Assembly (NCBI GenBank): GCA_910583525.1
Contig: CAJTXL010000007.1
Location: 1-64,000 of the forward strand
Origin: an uncultured Muribaculaceae bacterium
GTDB taxonomy: Bacteria > Bacteroidota > Bacteroidia > Bacteroidales > Muribaculaceae
DNA length: 64,000 bases
Direction: 5' to 3'
Below, piece by piece: positions 34,778 through 43,189 of the stretch. Numbering within the stretch: the first letter of the stretch is position 1; every line of letters starts with the position of its first letter. The notes beneath the pieces were generated by a model. It did no database searches, had not been told where the DNA came from, and worked only from the letters and a program-made list of their open reading frames with translations. The position numbers and the translations under genes were made by a program.

Positions 34778-35920
34778 ATGCAACGCAGCCTCATCGCTCT
34801 CGCTATAGGCACATTCGCCCTTGGCATTGCCGAATTTGCCATGATGGGCATATTGACCGACGTTGCGACAGAACTTGACATCAGCATCGTCAAGGCCGGA
34901 CATCTCATATCGGCCTATTCGGCAGGGGTCGCCGTCGGTGCGCTTGGGCTTCTCGTATTCCGCCGCTGGTCTCTCAAAAGCCTGGCGCTTCTGCTTGCCG
35001 CCATTATCGCGACAGGAAACGCCTGCGCGGCCCTGTCGCCAAATTTCACCACGTTGCTGCTTTCACGTTTCATTTCGGGGCTGCCCCACGGAGCATTTTT
35101 CGGCGCAGGTGCCATAATGGCCTCACGGCTTGCCGCGCCCGGCAAAGGCGCACAGGCCGTGGCGACTATGGTGGCCGGGATGACTGTCGCCAATGTCGTG
35201 GGCGTACCTTGTGCGACCCTCGTCACAAATCTATTGTCTTGGCGAGTGGCCTTCGCAATAGTGTCTTTTTTCGGAATGCTGGCATTCACGGGAATACGCG
35301 CGTGGGTCCCACGACTTGACGCGCTGCCCGATTCGGGCTTCAAAGGACAATTCAGATTTCTGAAAAGCCCCCAACCATGGCTTGTATATGCAGGCGTATT
35401 CTTCGGCCAGGCAAGTGTCTACACCTATCTGAGCTATGTAAACCCCATCATGACCGAAGTCGCGGACTTCAGCGAAAATTCGATGACATGGATTATGATG
35501 GTTCTCGGCACAGGCATGGTTGTGGGTAATATTGCCGCAGGCAAACTCGCCGACCGCTACCCCGGCGCACTCGTCACGGCATGGATAGCCGTACTGATTA
35601 TAGCGGTAATGCCGGCCATCTATTTTGTCTCGGCGCTCAAACTACCTTTGGTAAGCCTGTCGTTCATTGCCACGGGATGTCTTTTCGGCCTCGGCGGACC
35701 GTTGCAATTCCTTATAGTACGCTTTGCCAAAGGCGGCGAGCTTCTTGGTGGAGCAGGCATACAGATTGCCTTCAACGTATCGAATGCCATGGCCGCGACA
35801 CTTGGGGGCACAGCTATTCATCTCGGTCTTGGACTTGCGTCGCCGGCACTTGTAGGCATACCTTGTGCTGCTATCGGCGCCGTCGCTTTATTCTATCTCC
35901 ACCACAGATATCACACCTGA
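34778..35920 (+). CDS. MFS transporter, DHA1-type exporter (AraJ/YdhP-like)
   Basis: 380 aa, 12 predicted membrane helices. The start at 34778 gives LIALAIGTFALGIAEFAMMGILTDVA, the standard first helix and motif of the drug:H+ antiporter-1 group. The upstream open frame is inside the nitrilase gene. 'SRFISGLPHGAFFGAGAIMASRLA' is helix 4 and its loop. The substrate is unknown; relatives export sugars or drugs. Two bases after the nitrilase stop. The 3' end overlaps the convergent C-S lyase gene by 10 bp. Confidence 0.9.
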   Translation: MQRSLIALAIGTFALGIAEFAMMGILTDVATELDISIVKAGHLISAYSAGVAVGALGLLVFRRWSLKSLALLLAAIIATGNACAALSPNFTTLLLSRFISGLPHGAFFGAGAIMASRLAAPGKGAQAVATMVAGMTVANVVGVPCATLVTNLLSWRVAFAIVSFFGMLAFTGIRAWVPRLDALPDSGFKGQFRFLKSPQPWLVYAGVFFGQASVYTYLSYVNPIMTEVADFSENSMTWIMMVLGTGMVVGNIAAGKLADRYPGALVTAWIAVLIIAVMPAIYFVSALKLPLVSLSFIATGCLFGLGGPLQFLIVRFAKGGELLGGAGIQIAFNVSNAMAATLGGTAIHLGLGLASPALVGIPCAAIGAVALFYLHHRYHT

Positions 35921-37095
35921 ATCAAAGTCGACAATCCTCTGCCGATACGGTGCAGACCCTCGACAAGCACAGACCGCGGACATGCGAGATTGATACGGAT
36001 AAAGCCCTCTCCCTCCGGCCCGTACATTGTGCCGGCATTGACCCACACCTTGGCATTGTCGATAAGCCGAGCCTCAATCTCGGCCGACGGCACACCCAGG
36101 CTACGGCAATCGAGCCAAAGCAGATAAGTGGCCTCAAGACGCGTAACGGTCAACATAGGGAAATTATCGGCGAAAAAACGTCGGGCAGTCTCATAATTTT
36201 CCCATAGATACTTCTTCAAAGCCTCAAGCCACGGCAAGCCCTCACGGTAAGCGGCGATAAGAGCCTCGACACCGAACGGATTTACATCGCATACTTCATT
36301 GATGTTTATCGCCTTGTCTATGGCCGCTCGCCACTCAGGGTCGCTCACAAAAATATTGGCGAGCTGCAGGCCTGCTGTATTAAAAGCCTTTGACGGCGAA
36401 GCACAGGTAACCGAGTTGGCCTTGAACTTCTCCGACAGAGATGCAAACGGCGTATAGTGCAGTGGCGGATATACGAGTTCGCAATGGATGTCGTCGCTCA
36501 ATACCTTTAATCCGTGGCGCAGACATATGTCGCCAAGCCTGCGAAGTTCGTCTTCCGTCCATACCCTGCATGCCGGATTGTGCGGATTGCACAGAAGAAA
36601 CATCGTCGTGCGAGAGTCGGAAGCATGACGCTCGAAACTTTCGAAATCGATATGGTATGTACCGTCGGCATAGACCAAGGGGCAAGAATCCACTTCACAG
36701 CCATTGTTGCGTATCGACGAATAGAAACAATTATATACAGGCGTCAGCACCAGGACTTTGTCACCCGGTTTTGCAAGCGCCTTTATGACAGCCGACAGCG
36801 CAGGCACCACACCCGAGGTATAAAGTATCTCCTCTCGGGATATGCGCAACCCGTGACGGGTTGCCTCCCAATCGATGGTGGCATTGAAATACTCGTCAGG
36901 CACATGCGTGTAGCCAAAAACGCCATGCGCAACACGTTTTTGAAGAGCCTCGACAATCACCGGGGCTGTCTTGAAATCCATATCGGCCACCCACATAGGC
37001 AGCACTCCATCGCAGTCTGCCGAGTCCCATTTATATGAGTTTGAGCCACGACGGTTTACAGGCGTGTCGAAGTCAAAAATAGTCTTGTCCGGCAT
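35911..37095 (-). CDS. PatB/MalY-type PLP C-S lyase (cystathionine beta-lyase)
   Basis: 394 aa from MPDKTIFDFD at 37095; the frame is open to 37305, but the extra 70 codons lie in and beyond the promoter and are not family-like. Fold-type I aminotransferase. Landmarks are LPMWVADMDFKTAPVI at the start (MalY signature), YTSGVVPALSAVI, NPHNPACRVW, LSDDIHCELVY (PLP Asp) and SPSKAFNTAGLQ with the Schiff-base Lys. The expected reaction is cleavage of cystathionine or cysteine conjugates to pyruvate, ammonia and a thiol. Confidence 0.93.
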   Translation of the reverse strand: MPDKTIFDFDTPVNRRGSNSYKWDSADCDGVLPMWVADMDFKTAPVIVEALQKRVAHGVFGYTHVPDEYFNATIDWEATRHGLRISREEILYTSGVVPALSAVIKALAKPGDKVLVLTPVYNCFYSSIRNNGCEVDSCPLVYADGTYHIDFESFERHASDSRTTMFLLCNPHNPACRVWTEDELRRLGDICLRHGLKVLSDDIHCELVYPPLHYTPFASLSEKFKANSVTCASPSKAFNTAGLQLANIFVSDPEWRAAIDKAININEVCDVNPFGVEALIAAYREGLPWLEALKKYLWENYETARRFFADNFPMLTVTRLEATYLLWLDCRSLGVPSAEIEARLIDNAKVWVNAGTMYGPEGEGFIRINLACPRSVLVEGLHRIGRGLSTLIQV

Positions 37096-37126
37096 ATTTA
37101 TTCTTTGTAGATTTGTTTGCAAGCGA

Positions 37127-37134
37127 CAAAGGTA
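37127..37134 (-). promoter_or_regulatory. -7 element of the C-S lyase gene
   Basis: On the minus strand TACCTTTG, 31 bp before the start codon. No convincing -33 element is present. Confidence 0.5.
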
Positions 37135-37171
37135 GCAAATTTTTGACGATTTATTCGTAACTTCGCGTCCG

Positions 37172-37930
37172 ATGAAAGATAAAACAAAATATATTATCTT
37201 TGTGCTGTTGTTCTTCACTGTTCTAAGTGGCTGTATCAACAGCAAAGATGAAGACAAAATAGACCCGGCGTTGGCTTCGCTGCTTGCCGAAGACCACCGT
37301 GTCAACCCTTATGCCATAAAGCCGGACGATGCGCCCGACGAAGGTTGCGTGCGTCTGCGAGTGAAAACCGTAGGACCTTTCGGCAAGGTGTTCAACGACA
37401 GCAACTACAGACATCTCGAACAGGCGGAAGGAGGAGGTATCATACCATTCCACGATTTGCAGACCGCATGGGAACAATGCCGCGGACTGGTTAAAATAGA
37501 ATCGACCGAGCACCTGTTCATTGATTCCCTAAGCCATTCATACCCATATCTGAAACCTCATGCAGCCAAACTTCTTGAAGAAATAGGCCAACGCTTCGCC
37601 GACAGTCTCGAAGCCCGAGGTGGAGGCGCCTACCGCCCTAAAGTGACAAGCATGCTGCGCTCGCCCATGGCGGTAGGCAAACTGCGACGCGTAAACCGCA
37701 ACGCCACGGCTGCGAGTGCGCACCAGTATGCCACAACCTTCGATATAAGCTACAGCAAATTCATATGCGACGACCCGTCATCTACCCGTCGTACATTTGA
37801 AGACCTCAAAAACCTGCTTGCGGAAATTGTCTACGGCATGCGTGCCCAAGGCCGCTGCATGGTCAAACACGAACGTAAGCAGGCCTGCTTCCACATCACA
37901 GCCACGACCGATACCTTAAAGCTCCGATAG
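37172..37930 (+). CDS. DUF5715 family lipoprotein, possibly M15-peptidase-like
   Basis: 252 aa. The lipoprotein signal has LSGC (Cys21), followed by INSKDEDK. The C-terminal domain (about 90-250) contains KVTSMLRSPMAVGKLRRVN, then SAHQYATTFDI (about residues 185-195), and near the end CFHITA. The order Ser-x-His...Asp followed by a late His resembles the zinc motif SxHxxGxAxD ... H of VanY/DacY-type M15 peptidases. Activity on peptidoglycan peptides is a hypothesis. It is followed after 6 bp by the AsmA-like gene. Confidence 0.7.
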   Translation: MKDKTKYIIFVLLFFTVLSGCINSKDEDKIDPALASLLAEDHRVNPYAIKPDDAPDEGCVRLRVKTVGPFGKVFNDSNYRHLEQAEGGGIIPFHDLQTAWEQCRGLVKIESTEHLFIDSLSHSYPYLKPHAAKLLEEIGQRFADSLEARGGGAYRPKVTSMLRSPMAVGKLRRVNRNATAASAHQYATTFDISYSKFICDDPSSTRRTFEDLKNLLAEIVYGMRAQGRCMVKHERKQACFHITATTDTLKLR

Positions 37931-37936
37931 CCATCT

Positions 37937-40900
37937 ATGCGACATTTCATGAAAAATACGCTTTTCGCGCTTGCCATGACGGCATTGGCGCTGCTTCTGC
38001 TTCTAACGGCGCTGCTCATATGCAGTGTAAAACTGCTTAGTCCCGACAAACTGACCCCTATAGTGGAGCGCCTCGCCAACAAAAACCTCAATGCCGATGT
38101 CAGCATAACCAAAGTCGAGCTTTCTTTCAAGCCGGCATTCCCGATACTGAAACTCGAAGTAGACTCGTTGGCTGTCATTTCACACGCTTTCGACTCCATT
38201 CCGGCAGAAAACCGGGCCGCACTTCCGCAATGGAGCGACAGTCTGCTTTCTTTTGACCGTTTCTACGGTTCCGTCGATATCGGCGCATTTCTTAAACGCG
38301 GCGAAATCGCCATCAAAGACGTTGAACTCGTGCGGCCGGCCGTCAACATAGTATTGGATGCCGACGGCATAGGCAATTTCGATATAGCGAAGCCGGCGCA
38401 GACAGACTCTACAGATACAAAAACATCTTCGGCAATTGCGGTGCCCCCGTTTTCTATCAGCCATTTCGCATTTGTAGAACCTCGCGAAATACGTTATTTC
38501 AACGCTGCCGACAACACATCGGCAAGCATACTGCTGCTGAACGACGTCAGGCTCGACGCCGGTCATCCGGCATACTACATAAAAATCGACGGAGACATCA
38601 ACAGCCCTCTTGCAAAAAACGCAATAAATATCGAAGACATGTCGTTCGGCCTCGACGGACATCTCAACTGGAACCCGAAGCAGCCGTCGATGGTGGCTTT
38701 TGAAGAGATGAAAATATACGGTGCTTTCGTAAACGCCACTCTTGATGCCACGGTAAAGCTCGATTCGACACTCACCATCGACAATGCACGGCTTACGGTA
38801 GACCCTGTAAAAATCGAAGATATGCTCGACATTTTGCCCGACAGTATACGTAGGGCAAACCGGCTGCTTCCACCCTACTTCACCACCGACGGCGCCATAG
38901 GCCTTACTGCCGAATTGGATAGTCCGTTCACTCCTGAACGTGACTCAATTCCAAGGGCGCATGCCGTGGTCTCCATGAAAGACTGCAAGGTGCATTACGG
39001 ACAAGCCGAACTGCGGCAACTCGGGTTTGACATCGAAGCCGCCGTCAACGGCCCCGACCTGAACACGGCAAGCGTAAACATACGACGCCTCGAAGCCGCC
39101 GGACCGGCCACACATCTGCGCATCAGCGGAACTGCCCACAACCTGCTCGCAGACCCCGACTTCAAGGGGGTGGTCGTCGGCGACATCGAATTGCGCAAGC
39201 TGCCGCCCATAGTGGCGAACCTTGCACAGGGCTTCATAAAAGGAAGGCTCGATGCCGACATCGAAGTGAGCGGCCGTGCCTCGATGTTCTCTGCCGAAAA
39301 CTTCCACAAACTATATGCCAAAGGCCGACTTGTCGGTAAAGGGCTGTATTATCTGTCGAACGACACCGCGAAGATGGCCGAAATAAACAAGGCCACCATT
39401 ATATTCGGCACACAACACACACGCCGCGACAGCACCGGCAGCACCACAGCCCCGATGCTCGCTGCCGCAATAGACATCGATACGGCGGCAATACTTGTAA
39501 ACGGCGTCGACATAAATTTAGGAGGACTGAAGCTCGGCGCCGGGGTAGAGAACAAAGGCCGCTCGACAGACACGACACTCGTTGTGCCGGTCGGTGGGGG
39601 CATAAAGCTGGCCTCGCTCAATATCGTGTCTATCACCGACTCTGCCGGAGCACGCATGCGTGACCTGGAGGGGCATGTCGGGCTCAGACGTTTCAAGGAC
39701 ATGGCACGCGTGCCTGAAATCAGCACCAGGCTCAACATAGGCCGTATAGCGGCAGGAGCACCGTCGACACGGCTTGTAATACGCAAGGCACATCTCGACG
39801 CAAGCATGCACAAACTGCCAATGCGCAACGGCGCCCAACGAAAAGCTTTCAAGGCTTTCTACGACAGTCTGCGGACCCTGCATCCCGACATATCTCCAGA
39901 CTCTGTCATGCAACTTGCCATCGCCAAACGAAAGCATCGCCCCGGACACCGTCGCGTGCACGAGAGTCTCTCGTCATCCGACGTCGAAATCATAGAATGG
40001 GGACTTTCTCAAGGCTTCAGGCGCTTTCTGCTCGGCTGGCAGCTCAACGGCACACTGACGACACGGAATGCACGCCTCGCCACGCCATATTTTCCGCTGC
40101 GCAACCGCATAAACCGCCTCGACATAAGTTTCTCGAACGACTCGGTAAATCTGCGCAACGTACGGTACCGCGCCGGACGTTCCGACGTGCGCATGACAGG
40201 TCTCATAAGCAACATAAAACGCGGCCTCACTTCAAAGCGCGCCGGAAACTCACTGAAAATAAACTTCGACATAAAGAGCGACACAATAGATGTCAATGAA
40301 CTTGCCTCGGCAGCTTTTGCCGGTTCGGCATACGCCGAAAGAATACGCAAAGGCGCATCGCATATCGCCATTTCGGACAACGATGATGCCATTGACCGGC
40401 AGCTCGACGCACTGGTATCGGAAGAGCCTGACAAAGCCGGGCCACTGCTTATACCGACCAACATCGACGGTCAAATGCGCCTCAATGCCGACAACGTAAT
40501 CTACGCCGACATGGCAATGACGGGTCTGTCGGGAGACATCATGTTATACGACGGCGGCGTCAACCTTCACCGCCTGCATGCAGGCTCCGATGCCGGCGAC
40601 CTCGTGCTTTCGGCATTGTATTCAGCACCGAAAGCGTCGGACATGCACTTCGGCTTCGGGCTCGACCTTCAGAAGTTCAACATAGAACGCTTTCTCAGAC
40701 TTGTGCCGCCTGTCGACTCGATGCTGCCCATAATGCGCGATTTCAGCGGCATCATAAACGCCGAAATAGCGGCGACCGTCGACATCGACAGCACCATGAA
40801 CTTAGAATTGCCCACACTCGACGCCGCAATCAGGCTGACAGGCGACTCGCTCGCGTTCATCAACGCGCAGACTTATGCCACTCTCGGAAAATGGCTGCGC

Positions 40901-41377
40901 TTCCGCGACAGGGCCGACAATAAAATCAAGCACATGAACGTAGAGATGATTGTGCGCGACAATATGGTGCAGATATTCCCCTTCTCTTTCGACATTGACC
41001 GCTACCGTCTCGGTGTGGTGGGTTACAACGACCTCGACCTGAACTTCGACTACCATATATCTGTACTGAAATCGCCTCTGCCGTTCAAATTCGGCGTCAC
41101 CGTAAAAGGCACACCCGACAAATTCAAAGTCCGGCTCGGCGGTGCCAAGTTCAAAGAAGGCGAAGTGGCAAAGAGCATCAACGTGGTCGATACGGCCCGT
41201 GTCAATCTGCTGAAGCAAATCGAGGGTGTATTCCGTCGCGGCGTCTCGAACTCGCGTTTCGCTCCTCTAAAAATCGACGCGCCCGACATCGTGAAGCAAC
41301 TTGCCGAACCCGACCCCAAGCTTTCGTCGGCCGACTCCACGGCGTTTATACGCGAAGGGCTTATTACGCAGCCATAA
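37937..41377 (+). CDS. AsmA-family large envelope protein
   Basis: 1146 aa. One N-terminal membrane helix (about 6-32), then a huge periplasmic region. The AsmA-like N-terminal part is NLNADVSITKVELSFKPAFPILKLEVDSLAV, and the C-terminal AsmA part ends with a long repetitive beta structure (MVQIFPFSFDIDRYRLGVVGYNDLDLNFDYHISVLKSPLPFKFGV). Members are thought to form lipid-conducting bridges or grooves between the membranes (TamB/AsmA/YhdP group). The start could also be Met5 at 37949. Probably co-transcribed with the DUF5715 gene. Confidence 0.88.
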   Translation: MRHFMKNTLFALAMTALALLLLLTALLICSVKLLSPDKLTPIVERLANKNLNADVSITKVELSFKPAFPILKLEVDSLAVISHAFDSIPAENRAALPQWSDSLLSFDRFYGSVDIGAFLKRGEIAIKDVELVRPAVNIVLDADGIGNFDIAKPAQTDSTDTKTSSAIAVPPFSISHFAFVEPREIRYFNAADNTSASILLLNDVRLDAGHPAYYIKIDGDINSPLAKNAINIEDMSFGLDGHLNWNPKQPSMVAFEEMKIYGAFVNATLDATVKLDSTLTIDNARLTVDPVKIEDMLDILPDSIRRANRLLPPYFTTDGAIGLTAELDSPFTPERDSIPRAHAVVSMKDCKVHYGQAELRQLGFDIEAAVNGPDLNTASVNIRRLEAAGPATHLRISGTAHNLLADPDFKGVVVGDIELRKLPPIVANLAQGFIKGRLDADIEVSGRASMFSAENFHKLYAKGRLVGKGLYYLSNDTAKMAEINKATIIFGTQHTRRDSTGSTTAPMLAAAIDIDTAAILVNGVDINLGGLKLGAGVENKGRSTDTTLVVPVGGGIKLASLNIVSITDSAGARMRDLEGHVGLRRFKDMARVPEISTRLNIGRIAAGAPSTRLVIRKAHLDASMHKLPMRNGAQRKAFKAFYDSLRTLHPDISPDSVMQLAIAKRKHRPGHRRVHESLSSSDVEIIEWGLSQGFRRFLLGWQLNGTLTTRNARLATPYFPLRNRINRLDISFSNDSVNLRNVRYRAGRSDVRMTGLISNIKRGLTSKRAGNSLKINFDIKSDTIDVNELASAAFAGSAYAERIRKGASHIAISDNDDAIDRQLDALVSEEPDKAGPLLIPTNIDGQMRLNADNVIYADMAMTGLSGDIMLYDGGVNLHRLHAGSDAGDLVLSALYSAPKASDMHFGFGLDLQKFNIERFLRLVPPVDSMLPIMRDFSGIINAEIAATVDIDSTMNLELPTLDAAIRLTGDSLAFINAQTYATLGKWLRFRDRADNKIKHMNVEMIVRDNMVQIFPFSFDIDRYRLGVVGYNDLDLNFDYHISVLKSPLPFKFGVTVKGTPDKFKVRLGGAKFKEGEVAKSINVVDTARVNLLKQIEGVFRRGVSNSRFAPLKIDAPDIVKQLAEPDPKLSSADSTAFIREGLITQP

Positions 41378-41409
41378 CATAGCGTTTTATTCAGTTCGAC
41401 GCCGCTATC

Positions 41410-41535
41410 GCGCTACGCTGTAGCGCTTTTGGAAGCCGGGAATAAATAACCCGGGCTGCGCGCCACCTACGGGGCGCTTGCCCGGGCCTATTGCTATTTA
41501 TGCCACTCTGTGGCAACTTGCCCCTATTGGGGCAA
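41410..41535. repeat. Intergenic cluster of four hairpins
   Basis: Four successive inverted repeats: GCGCTAC/GTAGCGC (41410-41426); CCCGGGC/GCCCGGG with inner GCGCC/GGCGC (41450-41486); TGCCAC/GTGGCA (41501-41515); TTGCCCC/GGGGCAA (41518-41535). Most have 3-4-base loops and all arms are perfect. None has a T tail on either strand. The cluster fills most of the 218-bp gap between the converging AsmA-like and DUF5606 genes. Confidence 0.8.
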
Positions 41536-41595
41536 AGATTGCATATGCCTATATTTGCAGGTAAAAACTGCCGTCAGATAGCGGCGCCTTTATCG

Positions 41596-42048
41596 TTAGG
41601 CCTTGGCTTCGTCGTCGGCCTTTTCGGCAGCTTCGGCAGCCTTGTCTTCTTCAATTTCTTTTTCCTTGAATTCTGTAATTCCGGCAGCGACGAGTTGGTT
41701 GTACCAGCTGAAAAGCTTGCGTATGTCTGTGGTGTAGACGCGGTCACGGTCGAAGTCCGGGATTATTTCGCCGAAATAATCGCGTATCTCGGCATCCGAA
41801 GCAAAGGCTTTGACGTCGATAGCTTTGCCTTGGGCGTGTGCGTATACTTTTTCGAGGATTTCGGGCAGAGGTTCGTCGCCATGGTCGGTGTACATTGTGA
41901 TGTCGGCCAGCGAAATGACCTTTTCATGCGGATATGTGGGCATACGCTTTTTGGTGGCAATGTTTTCGACAATGAGTGCGTTTTTGCCTCGGCTGAGCAG
42001 TTTGAAGAGACCGGGCTTGCCGGTAATGGAAAGTATTCCTTTTATCAT
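41596..42048 (-). CDS. DUF5606 family protein
   Basis: 150 aa from MIKGILSITGKPGLFKLL at 42048; the open frame up to 42129 is ignored because it overlaps the -7 box. The domain (about 1-135) contains GLFKLLSRGKNALIVENIATKKRMPTY, an SH3-like beta stretch, then IPDFDRDRVYTTDIRKLFSWYNQL. A Glu/Ala/Lys-rich tail follows. A widespread Bacteroidetes protein of unknown function as far as I know. No signal peptide. Single gene between the hairpin cluster and a divergent operon. Confidence 0.8.
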   Translation of the reverse strand: MIKGILSITGKPGLFKLLSRGKNALIVENIATKKRMPTYPHEKVISLADITMYTDHGDEPLPEILEKVYAHAQGKAIDVKAFASDAEIRDYFGEIIPDFDRDRVYTTDIRKLFSWYNQLVAAGITEFKEKEIEEDKAAEAAEKADDEAKA

Positions 42049-42091
42049 CGTATTACAGTCTTTTGTTTGTCCATAATGATTTTTACAGCTG

Positions 42092-42099
42092 CAAAAATA
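42092..42099 (-). promoter_or_regulatory. -7 element of the DUF5606 gene
   Basis: On the minus strand TATTTTTG, 43 bp before the start. The -33 element is not clear. Confidence 0.5.
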
Positions 42100-42143
42100 G
42101 TAATTAGTCAACAAACCATCACGAAACACAACCCAAAATTTTG

Positions 42144-42151
42144 TAATTTTG
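42144..42151 (+). promoter_or_regulatory. -7 element of the Yip1-like/smpB/mutS2 operon
   Basis: TAATTTTG, 22 bp before the first start codon. No good -33 match is present. Confidence 0.5.
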
Positions 42152-42173
42152 CATTCTAAATAATGCGAAGACG

Positions 42174-42719
42174 ATGCTTACTTTCCTTAAATACCTCATA
42201 CAACTTCTACTCTCACCGTCCAACGGATGGGATGAACTGACACGCGAAGCACCGTCGGCGGACACCCTTCTGCGCAAAGGTCTCTACCCCTTGCTGGCGA
42301 TAACAGCGTTGACAGAATTTCTGGCGTTTTTCTACAGCCGGCACGTGGGATTGGGTGAAGTACTTATGCGCGCCATTGCCGATTTCGGTACATATTTCAT
42401 TTCGGTATTCATCGCGAAACTGATTTTCGAGCTGTATCTGGGCAGGCTTTGCGACACGACACCCGAACCGGCACGCGTTTCGGTGATGACAGTATGCGGC
42501 ATAGGGCTTATGGTGCTCATACAGCTTATAAGTAACTGCTTGCCATGGAACTTGGTACTGCTCAAATTTCTGCCGCTGTATGTGGTGCTTGTGCTTTTCA
42601 AGGCAATACCCTATATTGGTGTGCGCAAAAAAGACGCACTCCACTTTGTCGGCCTTAGCGCGGTTGCAATCGTAGCCGTGCCGCTGGCGATATACTATCT
42701 CCTATATTTAATAGTCTGA
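42174..42719 (+). CDS. Yip1-like integral membrane protein
   Basis: 181 aa with about five membrane helices (about 34-52, 67-88, 105-125, 128-145, 156-180). The N-terminal cytosolic part, LLLSPSNGWDEL, is typical of bacterial Yip1-domain proteins. Function unknown. TGATG overlap with smpB at 42717-42721 shows it is in the same operon. Confidence 0.7.
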   Translation: MLTFLKYLIQLLLSPSNGWDELTREAPSADTLLRKGLYPLLAITALTEFLAFFYSRHVGLGEVLMRAIADFGTYFISVFIAKLIFELYLGRLCDTTPEPARVSVMTVCGIGLMVLIQLISNCLPWNLVLLKFLPLYVVLVLFKAIPYIGVRKKDALHFVGLSAVAIVAVPLAIYYLLYLIV

Positions 42720-43177
42720 TGAAACAAAAAGATATAAACATAAAGAACCGCAGGGCGAGTTTCGACTATGAAATCGTCGAGACGTTCACTGCCGGCATAG
42801 TGCTCACCGGAACGGAAATCAAAAGCATCCGTGCCGGGCACGCTTCTTTGGTCGACACCTTCTGCTACATAACTACGCCGCAAAACGAGGTATGGGTGAA
42901 GAACATGAACATAGCGACATACTTCTACGGCTCTTACAACAACCATGAAGCCCGACGCGACCGTAAACTTCTGCTCAGCAAAAAAGAGATAGCAAAACTT
43001 GCCAAAAACGGCCGTGACGCAGGCTACACCATTGTGCCCCTGCGGCTGTTCATCAACGAGCGCGGTCTTGCGAAGCTGGTAATAGGCATAGCACGAGGCA
43101 AAAAGGAATATGACAAACGCCAGGCCATCAAAGAACGTGAGGATAAACGCTCTCTTGCACGCTTGATGCACAAATAA
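42719..43177 (+). CDS. smpB: SsrA-binding protein
   Basis: Binds tmRNA and delivers it to stalled ribosomes for trans-translation. 152 aa, standard length. Signature blocks are NRRASFDYEIVETFTAGIVLTGTEIKSIRAG (N-terminal), YEARRDRKLLL-type text (NHEARRDRKLLLSKKEI), TIVPLRLFINERGLAKLVIGIARGKKEYDKR and the basic tail. The tmRNA gene itself is not in the window. Confidence 0.98.
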   Translation: MKQKDINIKNRRASFDYEIVETFTAGIVLTGTEIKSIRAGHASLVDTFCYITTPQNEVWVKNMNIATYFYGSYNNHEARRDRKLLLSKKEIAKLAKNGRDAGYTIVPLRLFINERGLAKLVIGIARGKKEYDKRQAIKEREDKRSLARLMHK

Positions 43178-43189
43178 ACGTGTGTGGCA

